From Pseudomonadota bacterium (lineage in GTDB: Bacteria > Pseudomonadota > Alphaproteobacteria > Rhizobiales > Xanthobacteraceae): a stretch of 64,000 bases of DNA. Both the position numbers and the translations under genes were made by a program. The stretch spans positions 12,361 through 76,360 of the forward strand of contig JAEWJH010000133.1 in assembly GCA_023386635.1 (NCBI GenBank), in the 5' to 3' direction. Below the pieces are notes generated by a model. The model was not told where the DNA came from. It saw only the letters and a program-made list of their open reading frames with translations, and ran no database searches. Positions 1-10,572 of the stretch are shown here, piece after piece. Position 1 is the first letter of the stretch. Every line of letters begins with the position of its first letter.

Positions 1-608
1 GCGCGCTGACCAGGGGTCTCACCGATATTCCGCCGGTGCCGGGCGAGGTTCGGGCGGCGATGCGCGAGCGGCTGGCGCGCGAGGGCGTCGCGGCGCTCTA
101 TGCCGAACTGGGAGAACGCGATCCGGCGGCGGCGGCGCGGATCATGCCGCGCGACCAGTCGCGCATCACCCGTGCGCTGGAGGTGCTGACGGCCACCGGC
201 CGCACGCTGACCGACTGGCACATGGAAGGCATGCCGGCCCGGCTCGATGCCGCCCGGACGCCGCGGGTGTTCCTTGCCTGCGAGCGCGAGGCCTTGGTGC
301 GGCGGATCGAGGCCCGGTTCGACGCCATGCTGGCGGCCGGCGCGCTCGACGAGGTCGCGGCGCTCGCGGCGCGCGGGCTCGACCCGATGCTGCCGGCGAT
401 GAAGGCGCACGGCGTGCCGTGGCTGATCCGCCACCTGCACGGCGAGATATCGCTAGAGGAGGCGGCCGAGGGCGGCAAGCGCGATACGCGGCGTTACGCC
501 AAGCGGCAGAACACGTGGTTTCGCAACCAGTTGCCGGACTGGCCGCGGTGCCCGGCGGAGGCTGGTCTGGCGGCGCTGGAGGGCCAAATCTCCGCGATTT
601 CCGCTTGA
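1..608 (+). CDS. miaA: tRNA dimethylallyltransferase MiaA, C-terminal part
   Basis: This is the last ~200 codons of MiaA, which transfers a dimethylallyl group to A37 of tRNAs reading UNN codons. The frame is open from base 3 with no start in view, so the 5' end lies outside the window. Typical MiaA features are visible: an Ala-Leu-Thr-X-Gly-Leu stretch at the very start, the Pro-Arg-Asp-X-X-Arg segment with the Arg-Ala-Leu-Glu-Val helix, and the C-terminal Tyr-Ala-Lys-Arg-Gln-X-Thr-Trp-Phe signature. The stop codon overlaps the -35 box of the ilvB promoter. miaA next to ilvB is, as I recall, a common order in Hyphomicrobiales. Confidence 0.93.
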   Translation, partial: ALTRGLTDIPPVPGEVRAAMRERLAREGVAALYAELGERDPAAAARIMPRDQSRITRALEVLTATGRTLTDWHMEGMPARLDAARTPRVFLACEREALVRRIEARFDAMLAAGALDEVAALAARGLDPMLPAMKAHGVPWLIRHLHGEISLEEAAEGGKRDTRRYAKRQNTWFRNQLPDWPRCPAEAGLAALEGQISAISA

Positions 609-633
609 CCGGGGGTGGGGACGCTCCTATGGT
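605..633 (+). promoter_or_regulatory. Probable sigma-70 promoter of ilvB
   Basis: TTGACC (605-610) and TATGGT (628-633) are separated by exactly 17 bases. This matches an RpoD-type -35/-10 pair with one and two mismatches. Initiation would fall near 640, just ahead of the leader-peptide frame and attenuator hairpins. The -35 box lies over the miaA stop codon, so ilvB has its own promoter inside the miaA end. Confidence 0.55.
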
Positions 634-665
634 GCCGCGCAATGATCGGTCTGGAAGGCTACGCT

Positions 666-719
666 GTGCGCAATATTCTTATTCTCGTAACAAGGCGGAT
701 GCTTCCCCGGCAAGGGTGA
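666..719 (+). CDS. ilvB leader peptide (attenuation), 17 aa
   Basis: A short frame starts at GTG 666 with a strong ribosome site, GGAAGG, at 653-658 (7 bases away). It encodes MRNILILVTRRMLPRQG and stops at 717-719. Five consecutive codons are Ile-Leu-Ile-Leu-Val, exactly the end products of the pathway. The stop lies in the loop of a perfect 9-bp hairpin (707-715 with 720-728), and a second hairpin with a T run follows. An in-frame ATG at 642 would extend it by eight residues but has no clear ribosome site. Leader peptides of this kind control ilv operons by ribosome stalling in many Proteobacteria. The function is inferred from this layout. Confidence 0.8.
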   Translation: MRNILILVTRRMLPRQG

Positions 720-728
720 CCTTGCCGG
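707..728 (+). promoter_or_regulatory. Leader hairpin spanning the leader stop codon
   Basis: A perfect 9-bp stem (707-715 / 720-728) closes a GTGA loop that contains the leader-peptide stop codon. A ribosome that finishes the leader would cover or melt it. A ribosome stalled at the Ile/Leu/Val codons (675-689) would leave it free. It is therefore placed to act as the pause or switching hairpin of the attenuator. The exact alternative fold needs a folding calculation. Confidence 0.6.
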
Positions 729-746
729 TCAGGGAGTGTCCGACCC

Positions 747-770
747 ATGGCCCCATGCGGGCCATTTTTT
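747..770 (+). terminator. Intrinsic terminator of the ilvB attenuator
   Basis: Seven base pairs (747-753 with 759-765) close a five-base loop, and the hairpin runs directly into six T residues (765-770). It sits about 100 bases before the ilvB start, after the leader peptide, which is the position expected of an attenuator. No other gene ends here that would need termination, because miaA stopped at 608, upstream of the ilvB promoter. Confidence 0.8.
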
Positions 771-866
771 ATGACCGCTGCAGGCCGGACCAGACCGCCG
801 GAAACGGCAAAAAAGCGCAAACGCGAGCGCAAAGAGACGAACGACGAGTGCGGAAGGAAGACTGTG

Positions 867-2645
<1,779 letters not shown>

Positions 2646-2649
2646 TCAT

Positions 2650-2760
2650 GGCCTGATGTTGAGGAGCGCGCACAGAGCGCGTCTCGAAACATGAGGCCGG
2701 CCTCGTCCGTCGAGACGCCCGCCTTCGCTTGGGCTTCGGCGGGCGCCTCAGGATGAGGCG
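2650..2760 (+). repeat. Bradyrhizobiaceae-type palindromic repeat
   Basis: The ilvB-ilvN gap holds nested inverted repeats of the type found across Bradyrhizobium/Rhodopseudomonas intergenic regions. The elements are a GAGGAGCGCG...CGCGTCTCGAA half, an ACATGAGGC segment, then a CGAGACGCCCGCC...GGCGGGCG stem and a closing CCTCAGGATGAGGC. It resembles the copy after ilvC. Such elements are transcribed inside operons and may stabilise or process mRNA. No protein is likely. Confidence 0.7.
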
Positions 2761-2771
2761 GATCGGCAGCG

Positions 2772-3347
2772 ATGGATAAGAGGACCACGACCGTGAACGC
2801 AAACGTGACGACAAGCACCTCGCACTATCCGAGTGCCCCGGTGGCGCAGAAGAACGAAACCCACACCTTGTCGGTGCTGGTCGATAACGAGCCGGGCGTG
2901 CTGGCGCGGGTGATCGGCCTGTTCTCCGGCCGCGGCTACAACATCGAGTCGCTCACGGTGTCGGAAACCGAACACCGCAAGCACTTGTCGCTTATTACCA
3001 TCGTCACCACCGGCACCCCGATGGTGCTCGAGCAGATCAAGAACCAGCTCGACCGGCTGGTGCCGATCCATCGCGTCGTCGACATGACCGCGACCGGCCG
3101 CGCCATCGAGCGCGAACTGGCCATGGTCAAGGTGCGCGGCAAGGGCGAGGAGCGGGTCGAGGCGCTGCGGTTGGCGGACGCCTTCCGCGCCCGCGTCATC
3201 GACGCCTCGACCGAGAGCTTCGTGTTCGAGATCACCGGCAAGAGCGACAAGATCGAGCAGTTCGTGGCGCTGATGCTGCCGCTCGGCCTGGTCGAGGTGT
3301 CCCGGACCGGGATCGCGGCCATCGTCCGCGGCCCGGACGGCATGTAA
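2772..3347 (+). CDS. ilvN: Acetolactate synthase, small (regulatory) subunit
   Basis: This is the 191-aa regulatory partner of the ilvB product; it activates the catalytic subunit and confers valine feedback inhibition. After a ~30-residue Thr/Ser-rich N-terminal extension, an ACT domain begins at Thr-Leu-Ser-Val-Leu-Val-Asp-Asn-Glu-Pro-Gly-Val-Leu and contains the Gly-Tyr-Asn-Ile-Glu-Ser segment that forms the valine site in the family. The C-terminal half is the ALS_ss_C domain. It is downstream of ilvB in the same direction. An alternative shorter start at 2793 (GTG) would remove seven residues. Confidence 0.95.
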   Translation: MDKRTTTVNANVTTSTSHYPSAPVAQKNETHTLSVLVDNEPGVLARVIGLFSGRGYNIESLTVSETEHRKHLSLITIVTTGTPMVLEQIKNQLDRLVPIHRVVDMTATGRAIERELAMVKVRGKGEERVEALRLADAFRARVIDASTESFVFEITGKSDKIEQFVALMLPLGLVEVSRTGIAAIVRGPDGM

Positions 3348-3394
3348 ACGGGGCAGGCAAACCCGGCCAGAACCGGGCCAGAACTGCCGGATAA

Positions 3395-4540
<1,146 letters not shown>

Positions 4541-4545
4541 TCTCT

Positions 4546-4687
4546 GGCCTCATCCTGAGAAGCCTGCCGGAGCGTGAGCGACGGCGGGCGTCTCGAAGGA
4601 TAAGGTGACGTCGTTATCCGGCCTCATGGTTCGAGACGCGTCGTCATTGCCCACGGGCAATGACGCCGCTCCTCACCATGAGGTCGA
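4546..4687 (+). repeat. Tandem palindromic repeats after ilvC
   Basis: There are two adjacent elements. The first runs from CCTCATCCTGAGAAG to CTCGAAGGATAAGG. The second is a large perfect hairpin: outer arms 4622-4630 / 4676-4684 (CCTCATGGT and its complement) and inner arms 4642-4652 / 4655-4665 (11 bp with a two-base loop). It is the same family as the ilvB-ilvN copy. At the end of the ilv block it could protect the 3' end of the mRNA or act as a Rho-independent-like stop without a T run. Confidence 0.75.
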
Positions 4688-4808
4688 ATTGTTTGTGGGC
4701 CGTCGACGCGATGCCGCGCACGGTTACAGGCGTTACGCTCGATTGCATTCGGGCCGCAAGCCGTTACGTTTGCCGGGACCCGGCGCGCCCGGGTGGGGGA
4801 CTGTCCGA

Positions 4809-5624
4809 GTGGTTACCGCGGTTTCGCTTGCGCATGTCGATATCGTGTTTCGTCTCGCCGGCGGCGGTGAATACCGCGCGGTGAGCGAAGCGTCGCTGGA
4901 TGTCGCGGATGGCGAGTTCGTCGCCATCGTCGGACCGACCGGTTGCGGCAAATCCACGCTGCTCAATGCCGCCGCGGGGCTGCTGGCGCCGGCGACCGGC
5001 GAGGTCCGTATTTTCGGCGAGCGGCTGGCGGCGTTGAACCGCCAGGCTGGCTATCTGTTTCAGGCCGATGCGCTGTTTCCGTGGAAGACCGCGCTGGAAA
5101 ATGTTGCGATCGGGCTCGAGATCGCCGGCACGGCGCAGACGGAGGCGCGTGCCCGCGCGCGCGACTGGCTCGGCCGCGTCGGCCTCGCCAGTTTCGGCGA
5201 TCGTTATCCGCACATGCTGTCCGGCGGGCAGCGCAAGCGCGTGGGTCTCGCCCAGGTGCTGATCCGCGATCCGAAGATATTGCTGATGGACGAGCCGTTC
5301 GGCCCGCTCGATGCGCAGACTCGGCAGATCATGGGCAATCAACTGCTCGATCTGTGGAGCGCCGACCGCAAGGCGGTGCTGTTCGTCACCCACGATCTCG
5401 AAGAGGCAATCGCGCTGTCGGATCGCGTCGTCATCATGTCGGCGGGGCCGGCGGCGCATATCATCGGCGACTGGCGCATTCCGCTGACGCGGCCGCGCGA
5501 CATCGCCGAGATCAAGCTCGATCCGGCGTTTCACGATATCCATCGCGAGATCTGGGACAAGCTCAAGGCCGAGGTCATGAAGGGCTATGTCCGTACCGGC
5601 GGCGGCGCGGGAGGTGAGGCATGA
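4809..5624 (+). CDS. ABC transporter ATPase, NitT/TauT type
   Basis: This is the cytoplasmic ATPase of a three-gene importer (ATPase, permease, binding protein). GTG 4809 is preferred: a G-rich ribosome site (about 4793-4800) precedes it and the 271-aa length fits the family, whereas the open frame extends back through repeat DNA. Walker A is Gly-Pro-Thr-Gly-Cys-Gly-Lys-Ser-Thr (42-50), the signature is Leu-Ser-Gly-Gly-Gln-Arg-Lys-Arg, and Walker B is Leu-Leu-Met-Asp-Glu-Pro-Phe-Gly. The stop overlaps the permease start by four bases (ATGA). The substrate is unknown; the family imports nitrate, taurine, aromatic sulfonates, pyrimidines and similar small molecules. Confidence 0.92.
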   Translation: MVTAVSLAHVDIVFRLAGGGEYRAVSEASLDVADGEFVAIVGPTGCGKSTLLNAAAGLLAPATGEVRIFGERLAALNRQAGYLFQADALFPWKTALENVAIGLEIAGTAQTEARARARDWLGRVGLASFGDRYPHMLSGGQRKRVGLAQVLIRDPKILLMDEPFGPLDAQTRQIMGNQLLDLWSADRKAVLFVTHDLEEAIALSDRVVIMSAGPAAHIIGDWRIPLTRPRDIAEIKLDPAFHDIHREIWDKLKAEVMKGYVRTGGGAGGEA

Positions 5625-6409
5625 GCCGCGTGTCGCTCACCGCGCTGCAGGTGCTGGTCGGCGTCATTGCCCTCCTGCTGTGGCATCTGTTGAGCACCTA
5701 TCCGGTGTTCGGCGTCGTGCTGTTGCCGCCGTTCTTCTTCTCCAATCCGGTCGATGTCGCGCAGCGCATCGTCAAATGGTTCGTCGAGGGGACGATCTGG
5801 AAGCATCTGTGGGTGACGCTCGCGGAATCCGCGCTGGCGTTCCTGATCGGCTCGGTCGGTGGCGTGCTGGTCGGCTTCTGGTTCGCGCGCAAGCCGGTGG
5901 TGGCAGCGGTGTTCGATCCCTATGTGAAGATGGCCAATGCGCTGCCGCGTGTCGTGCTGGCGCCGATCTTCACGCTGTGGCTCGGGCTCGGCATCTGGTC
6001 GAAGGTCGCGCTCGGCGTGACGCTGGTGTTCTTCATCGTCTTCTTCAACGTCTATCAGGGCGTCAAGGAAGTGAGCCAGACCGTGCTCGCCAATGCCCGC
6101 ATGCTCGGCATGAACGAGCGGCAGCTGATGCGCCATGTCTACTGGCCGTCGGCGCTGTCGTGGATGTTCTCCTCGCTGCACACCTCGGTCGGCTTCGCCG
6201 TGGTGGGCGCGGTGGTGGGCGAATATCTCGGAGCCGCCGCCGGTCTGGGTTATCTGATCCAGCAGGCGGAAGGCACCTTCGACGTCGCCGGCGTATTCGC
6301 CGGCATGTTCGTGCTGGCGGCCTTTGTGATCGCCATCGACGCCGTGGTGACGGTGGTGGAGAAACGCCTGCTGGTCTGGCGGCCCACTCAGGTCGAACGG
6401 GCCAACTGA
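5621..6409 (+). CDS. ABC transporter permease, NitT/TauT type
   Basis: A 262-aa inner-membrane protein with about six hydrophobic segments. The first spans roughly residues 8-25 and the last roughly 220-245. The EAA loop region is Val-Leu-Ala-Asn-Ala-Arg-Met-Leu-Gly-Met-Asn, followed by the Trp-Pro-Ser-Ala motif that contacts the ATPase. ATG 5621 overlaps the ATPase stop, indicating translational coupling. It is the channel for the importer encoded by its neighbours. Confidence 0.93.
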   Translation: MSRVSLTALQVLVGVIALLLWHLLSTYPVFGVVLLPPFFFSNPVDVAQRIVKWFVEGTIWKHLWVTLAESALAFLIGSVGGVLVGFWFARKPVVAAVFDPYVKMANALPRVVLAPIFTLWLGLGIWSKVALGVTLVFFIVFFNVYQGVKEVSQTVLANARMLGMNERQLMRHVYWPSALSWMFSSLHTSVGFAVVGAVVGEYLGAAAGLGYLIQQAEGTFDVAGVFAGMFVLAAFVIAIDAVVTVVEKRLLVWRPTQVERAN

Positions 6410-6506
6410 AATCCCAAGGCGCGTGGGATGGCTCGGCGCGCCGGCCGCTAGGCAGCGGCGTGCCGCTCCAGTATCGTGCGCGCAACGAAAAGCGTGGAGG
6501 ATACCC

Positions 6507-7517
6507 ATGAAGACCCTGATGCGGCGGCTCGCCCTTTCCCTGGCGGTGGTCGCCGGTATGACCACGGCCGCGGCGGCACAATCCAAGGTGACGATCGCCA
6601 TCGGCGGCGCGGCGTGCCTGTGCTACCTGCCGACGGTGCTGGCGAAGCAGCTCGGCGAATACGACAAGGCCGGCGTCAATGTCGAACTCGTCGATTTCAA
6701 AGGCGGCTCGCAGTCGCTCACCGCGGTGATCGGCGGCAGCGCCGACGTCGTCTCCGGCTATTTCGACCACTGTGTCAATCTCGCGGCCAAGAACCAGGCG
6801 CTGCAGGCATTCGTCGTCTATGACCGCTATCCAGGTCTCGCGCTGGTGGTGTCGCCAAAGGAAACCGCCAACATCAAGTCGGTGAAGGACCTCGCCGGCA
6901 AGGCCGTTGGTGTCAGCGCGCCCGGTTCGTCGACCGACTTCTTCCTGAAGTATCTGCTGGCGAAGAACGGCGTCGATCCGAACTCCGTCGGCGTCGTCGG
7001 CGTCGGTCTCGGCGCGACGGCGGTGGCGGCGATGGAGCAGGGCAAGGTGCAGGCCGCGGTGCTGCTCGATCCTGCAGTGACCGTGCTGCAGAACCGCAAC
7101 AAGGACCTCAAGATCCTCAGCGACACGCGCACCCAGCACGACACGCTGGAAGTGTTCGGCGGGGAATATCCGGGCGGCGCGCTTTACACCAAGGCGAGCT
7201 GGATCGAGGCGCATCCGAAGGAGACGCAGGCGCTCGCAACCGCGATCGTCAACACGCTGAAGTGGATTCATTCGCATACGCCGGAAGAGATTATGGCGAA
7301 GATGCCGCCGGAACTGGTCGGCGCCGACAAGGCCGGCTATCTCGCGGCGCTCAAGAACACCATCCCGATGTATTCGGAAACCGGCATGATGGACCCGAAG
7401 GGCGCGCAGGCCGTGCTGACCGTGTTCAGTCAGTCCTCGGCCGAGGTGAAGAACGCCAAGATCGATCTGTCGAAGACCTACACCAACAAGTTCGTCGAGA
7501 CGGCGAACAAGAAGTAG
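6507..7517 (+). CDS. ABC transporter substrate-binding protein (NMT1/THI5-like)
   Basis: A periplasmic binding protein of 336 aa. The start at 6507 is set by GTGGAGG at 6494-6500 and opens a Sec signal peptide: positive Lys/Arg residues, a hydrophobic Leu-Ala-Val core, cleavage near Ala-Ala-Ala-Gln. The mature N terminus has the unusual Gly-Gly-Ala-Ala-Cys-Leu-Cys-Tyr-Leu segment where the family normally contacts ligand. The C-terminal half contains the conserved hinge and a Lys-rich end. It lies 97 bases after the permease. The ligand cannot be deduced. A pyridoxal-kinase-like gene lies 237 bases downstream, beyond a repeat, so a vitamin precursor is possible but unproven. Confidence 0.9.
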   Translation: MKTLMRRLALSLAVVAGMTTAAAAQSKVTIAIGGAACLCYLPTVLAKQLGEYDKAGVNVELVDFKGGSQSLTAVIGGSADVVSGYFDHCVNLAAKNQALQAFVVYDRYPGLALVVSPKETANIKSVKDLAGKAVGVSAPGSSTDFFLKYLLAKNGVDPNSVGVVGVGLGATAVAAMEQGKVQAAVLLDPAVTVLQNRNKDLKILSDTRTQHDTLEVFGGEYPGGALYTKASWIEAHPKETQALATAIVNTLKWIHSHTPEEIMAKMPPELVGADKAGYLAALKNTIPMYSETGMMDPKGAQAVLTVFSQSSAEVKNAKIDLSKTYTNKFVETANKK

Positions 7518-7570
7518 TGGTTTCGACCGCTCATGCGCATCGCTGATGGCGATGAGGGGCGATGCTCTCA

Positions 7571-7704
7571 CCACGTCATGCGCGGGCTTGGCCCGCGCAT
7601 CCACGTTTTGCTTCGCCTCGGAGAGGAAAGGCGTGGATGGCCGGGACAGAGGCGTTCGAAAGAACGCCGTTCTTCGAACGGCTATACCCGGCCATGACGG
7701 GTGG
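7571..7704 (+). repeat. Palindromic intergenic repeat (CACGTCATG...CATGACG type)
   Basis: The 237-base gap between the binding protein and the pyridoxal-kinase-like gene is almost filled by an inverted-repeat element. A perfect 9-bp stem (7579-7587 / 7591-7599) is followed by CATCCACG, a middle section with GCGTTCGAAAGAACGC and CGTTCTTCGAACG self-complementary parts, then CGTGGATGGCCGGG and CCGGCCATGACG closing arms. This layout is widespread between genes in Bradyrhizobium and relatives. It differs in sequence from the two elements in the ilv region. Confidence 0.72.
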
Positions 7705-7754
7705 ATGCAGCTGTGTGTCTGCCACAAGGCCCGCGTTGCTTCTCGAGTAATGCG

Positions 7755-8603
7755 ATGATGCTGCTCTCGATCCAGTCGCATGTGGCGTATGGCCATGTCG
7801 GCAACGCCGCGGCGGTGTTTCCGCTGCAGCGGCTCGGCATCGAGGTGCTGCCGGTGCATACGGTGCAGTTCGCGAGCCATGCCGGCTATGGTCCGCCGCA
7901 GGGCAGCGTGATGGATGCGGCATCGATCGCCGCGGTGATCGACGGGCTCGAGGCGCGCGGCGCGCTCGCGCGCTGCGACGGCATCCTGACCGGCTATCTC
8001 GGTTCGCCCACGCTCGGCGACGTGGTGCTCGATGCGGTCGCGCGGCTGCAGCGGCACAATCCGCGCGCGGTCTATTGCTGCGATCCGGTGATCGGCGACA
8101 GCGATGGCGGCGTCTATGTCGCGCCGGAGATCGTGACGTTCTTTCGCGACCGGGCGATCGCGCAGGCGAAAATCGTCACGCCCAATGCGTTCGAGCTCGC
8201 CGAATTTTTCGGGCAAGCCGTCGAAACGCTGGATGATGCGAAGGCTGCGATCGCTCACCTGCAACGGCGGGGGCCTCAAGTCGTGCTCGCGACCTCGTTG
8301 CAGCTTGCCGATACGCCGGCCGACAGGCTCGACGTTCTGGTGGCGGATGGCCCGCGCGTCGCGCGGGTGCGCACGCCGCTGCTGCCAGGCATTCTGCATG
8401 GCACCGGCGATCTGATCGCGGCGCTGTTCACGGCGCACTATCTGCGCGGCGGGGTCGCGGCGCGCGCCGCGGAAGCCGCAGTGTCGTCGGTCTATGGCGT
8501 CATCGCCCGCACGCTGGCTGAGGAGCGGGAGGAACTGGCACTGGTCGCGGCGCAGGACGAGTTCGTCGCGCCGTCGCAGCGCTTCGTCGCGGAGCCGGTG
8601 TGA
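7755..8603 (+). CDS. pdxY: Pyridoxal kinase, PdxY-like
   Basis: It would phosphorylate pyridoxal (vitamin B6 salvage), placing it in the ribokinase/PfkB-like PdxK/PdxY group. The protein is 282 aa from ATG 7755; a second ATG at 7758 is equally possible. Visible features are the N-terminal Ser-Ile-Gln-Ser-His-Val-Ala-Tyr-Gly-His-Val-Gly-Asn-Ala motif, Gly-Tyr-Leu-Gly-Ser, Cys-Asp-Pro-Val-Ile-Gly-Asp, Thr-Pro-Asn-Ala-Phe-Glu-Leu, and the anionic-hole motif Gly-Thr-Gly-Asp near residue 218 with the catalytic Asp. The stop overlaps the next start (TGATG), so it is coupled to the Nudix-like gene. Confidence 0.92.
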   Translation: MMLLSIQSHVAYGHVGNAAAVFPLQRLGIEVLPVHTVQFASHAGYGPPQGSVMDAASIAAVIDGLEARGALARCDGILTGYLGSPTLGDVVLDAVARLQRHNPRAVYCCDPVIGDSDGGVYVAPEIVTFFRDRAIAQAKIVTPNAFELAEFFGQAVETLDDAKAAIAHLQRRGPQVVLATSLQLADTPADRLDVLVADGPRVARVRTPLLPGILHGTGDLIAALFTAHYLRGGVAARAAEAAVSSVYGVIARTLAEEREELALVAAQDEFVAPSQRFVAEPV

Positions 8604-9343
8604 TGCGCTTGCCGGCCGCACGGCTGCGGGGCGTCGCGGCGGGTGTCGCGTCGGTGCAGACGCTCGATATCGCGCTCGGTGATGCGCCATGGCGGTTCGA
8701 GCGCGAGCACAGCGACGCGATCGCCGCGCATTTCGCGCGGCTGCGCGAGAGCAAGCCGGCCTTGTGGAATGGGCCGGTCCTGTTGTTTCGCGATTGCGCG
8801 ATCGCGGAGACTACCTTCAAAGCGGCGGCATTCCGCGCCGACTATGCCAGTTTCCTCGCGTGGCTCGAGGGCATCGATGACGGTGCCGAGACGGCGGCCG
8901 GGGTGCGCAACTGCTTCGCCTGTCCGGTGGTGGAAAGCCGCGACGGGGCATTTTTGCTCGGCGAGATGGCAGAACACACGGCCAATGCCGGACAGATTTA
9001 CTTTCCATGCGGCACGCCCGATCTCGATGATGTTGCCGATGGCCGCGTCGATCTCGATGCCAGCGTGGCCCGCGAATTGCGCGAGGAAACCGGGCTTCTG
9101 ACAGCCGACCTCGTCCCGGTGCCCGGCTGGACGGTCGTGTCGGACGGGCCGTATGTCGCGCTGCTGCGGCGCTTCCGCTCGGCTTTGCCGGCGGATGTCT
9201 TGCGCGATACGGTGCGCGCCACGCTGCGCGCGGAGCCGAATCCCGAATTGCGCGATATCGTGATGGTACGCGCTCGCTCCGGCATCACCGACGCGATGCC
9301 GGCTTTCGTGCGAGCGTTCCTGACGCAAGTTTTCGACAGGTGA
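8603..9343 (+). CDS. Nudix-fold hydrolase-like protein
   Basis: A 246-aa protein starting at ATG 8603 inside the pdxY stop. The second half of a Nudix box is perfect, Arg-Glu-Leu-Arg-Glu-Glu-Thr-Gly-Leu near residue 160, and supplies the metal-binding Glu pair. The first half (Gly-x5-Glu) is not recognisable: an Asp-rich Thr-Pro-Asp-Leu-Asp-Asp-Val segment precedes it. The N-terminal ~90 residues are a separate region with Ala-rich helices and a Trp-Asn-Gly-Pro-Val-Leu-Leu strand, as in other long bacterial Nudix-like proteins of this type. The substrate is unknown. Coupling to pdxY may be incidental. Confidence 0.75.
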   Translation: MRLPAARLRGVAAGVASVQTLDIALGDAPWRFEREHSDAIAAHFARLRESKPALWNGPVLLFRDCAIAETTFKAAAFRADYASFLAWLEGIDDGAETAAGVRNCFACPVVESRDGAFLLGEMAEHTANAGQIYFPCGTPDLDDVADGRVDLDASVARELREETGLLTADLVPVPGWTVVSDGPYVALLRRFRSALPADVLRDTVRATLRAEPNPELRDIVMVRARSGITDAMPAFVRAFLTQVFDR

Positions 9344-9346
9344 TCG

Positions 9347-10336
9347 ATGGCCAAGAACGATGACAAGGACACGAAAAGCGACAAGAAGGACAACGGCGCG
9401 AATGCGCCGGCCGTGCCGCCCGCCATCATCGCCGATCTGATCAGGCGCGTGCGTGTCACGCAGCCCGAAAAATTCCGCCTCGCCGATGTCGATCCGTCGG
9501 ACAAGCTCGGTCTCGATCGCGACAAGGATCTGCTGAAGGAAATCGTCGGCGAGATCGCCCGCAAGCAGGAATGGCTCTACGCCGAAGGCCGGCGCGCGGT
9601 GCTGGTGATCCTGCAGGCGATGGACGCAGGCGGCAAGGACGGCACCATCGAGCGCGTGTTCTCCGGCATTAATCCGCAAGGTTGCCAGGTGCATTCGTTC
9701 AAGACGCCGAGCGCGGAGGAACTGTCGCACGATTTCCTGTGGCGGACGACGGTCGCGCTGCCGCAGCGCGGACATATCGGCGTGTTCAACCGATCCTATT
9801 ATGAAGAAGTGCTGGTGGTGCGCGTGCATCCCGAGATGCTCGAGCGCCAGGGGATCGACAGCAGCGCCGTCGATAAAAAATTCTGGGAGGAGCGCTTCGA
9901 GTCGATCCGCCGGTTCGAGCAGCATCTGGTGCGCAACGGCACCACGGTGCTGAAATTCCATCTGCGCATCTCGCTGGAGGAACAGCGCGAGCGTTTTCTC
10001 GAGCGACTGCGCAAGCCGGAGAAGCGCTGGAAGTTCTCGCTCGGCGATCTCGAGGAGCGCAAGCTGTGGGATCGCTATATGGAAGCCTACGAGGCGGCGA
10101 TCCGCGCCACCGCGACGCCGGAGGCGCCGTGGCATGTGGTGCCGGCCGACCGGAAATGGGCGGCGGCCGCGGCGGTGGCTGCCGTGCTGCACGACACCCT
10201 GACCCGGATGGACCCGCGGCCGGGCCCGGTTCCTGCGAGTTCACGCAAGGCCTATGAGGCAGCGGAACAGGCGCTGCTGGCCGAGGCGGCGGCAATCGGC
10301 TCAAAAAGCGGCTCAAAGGGCGGTTCGAAAGGCTGA
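9347..10336 (+). CDS. ppk2: Polyphosphate kinase 2 (PPK2 family)
   Basis: It transfers phosphate between polyphosphate and nucleotides, usually making GTP/ATP from NDPs or NDPs from NMPs. The protein is 329 aa: a charged Asp/Lys-rich N-terminal tail (1-20), Walker A Ala-Met-Asp-Ala-Gly-Gly-Lys-Asp-Gly-Thr near residue 91, Phe-Asn-Arg-Ser-Tyr-Tyr-Glu-Glu-Val-Leu (Walker B region) near 148, and the lid segment Glu-Lys-Arg-Trp-Lys-Phe. A C-terminal repeat tail of Gly-Ser-Lys units is low complexity. It begins three bases after the Nudix-like gene, so the three genes form one operon. Confidence 0.93.
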   Translation: MAKNDDKDTKSDKKDNGANAPAVPPAIIADLIRRVRVTQPEKFRLADVDPSDKLGLDRDKDLLKEIVGEIARKQEWLYAEGRRAVLVILQAMDAGGKDGTIERVFSGINPQGCQVHSFKTPSAEELSHDFLWRTTVALPQRGHIGVFNRSYYEEVLVVRVHPEMLERQGIDSSAVDKKFWEERFESIRRFEQHLVRNGTTVLKFHLRISLEEQRERFLERLRKPEKRWKFSLGDLEERKLWDRYMEAYEAAIRATATPEAPWHVVPADRKWAAAAAVAAVLHDTLTRMDPRPGPVPASSRKAYEAAEQALLAEAAAIGSKSGSKGGSKG

Positions 10337-10449
10337 CCTATCGTCGATCATGCGCCGCTTGCCAGAGCGGCCCGACCTCCGCTAGAAGAAACCCTCGCTG
10401 GCCTTTTAACCGCAGATTCACGCTCTTGCGCGAGGTTGGGCCGGTCACG

Positions 10450-10572
10450 ATGAGGGTTTTGACGCAGATGACCACGCGGCACGATATCCGCGCGATCGAC
10501 CGGGGGCCTGTCCAGGCTCGGCCGGCTGCTGCCCTCATTCTGGGTTCGCTGCTGCTCCTTACCTGCCCCTGA
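10450..10572 (+). CDS. leuA leader peptide (attenuation)
   Basis: A 40-codon frame (ATG 10450, or 34 codons from ATG 10468) ends with Ala-Ala-Ala-Leu-Ile-Leu-Gly-Ser-Leu-Leu-Leu-Leu-Thr-Cys-Pro, then a stop at 10570-10572. Four consecutive Leu codons near the stop are the expected sensor of leucine supply in front of the first leucine-specific gene. GAGGG at 10452-10456 precedes the second start. The last codons and the stop form the 5' arm of a hairpin (10566-10573 / 10602-10609). Function is inferred from position, Leu codons and structure. Confidence 0.72.
   Translation: MRVLTQMTTRHDIRAIDRGPVQARPAAALILGSLLLLTCP

Noticed and set aside
7755..8603. Hydroxymethylpyrimidine kinase ThiD linked to an NMT1/THI5-like importer
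   Set aside because: The N-terminal Ser-Ile-Gln-Ser-His-Val-Ala-Tyr-Gly motif fits PdxY/PdxK better than ThiD, and the thiamine link rests only on the neighbour being a broad NMT1-like family.
6063..8690. An 875-codon open frame on the minus strand across the ABC/pdxY genes
   Set aside because: It is antisense to three well-supported genes, and its Arg/His/Asp-rich translation is typical of GC-rich antisense frames with no recognisable domain.
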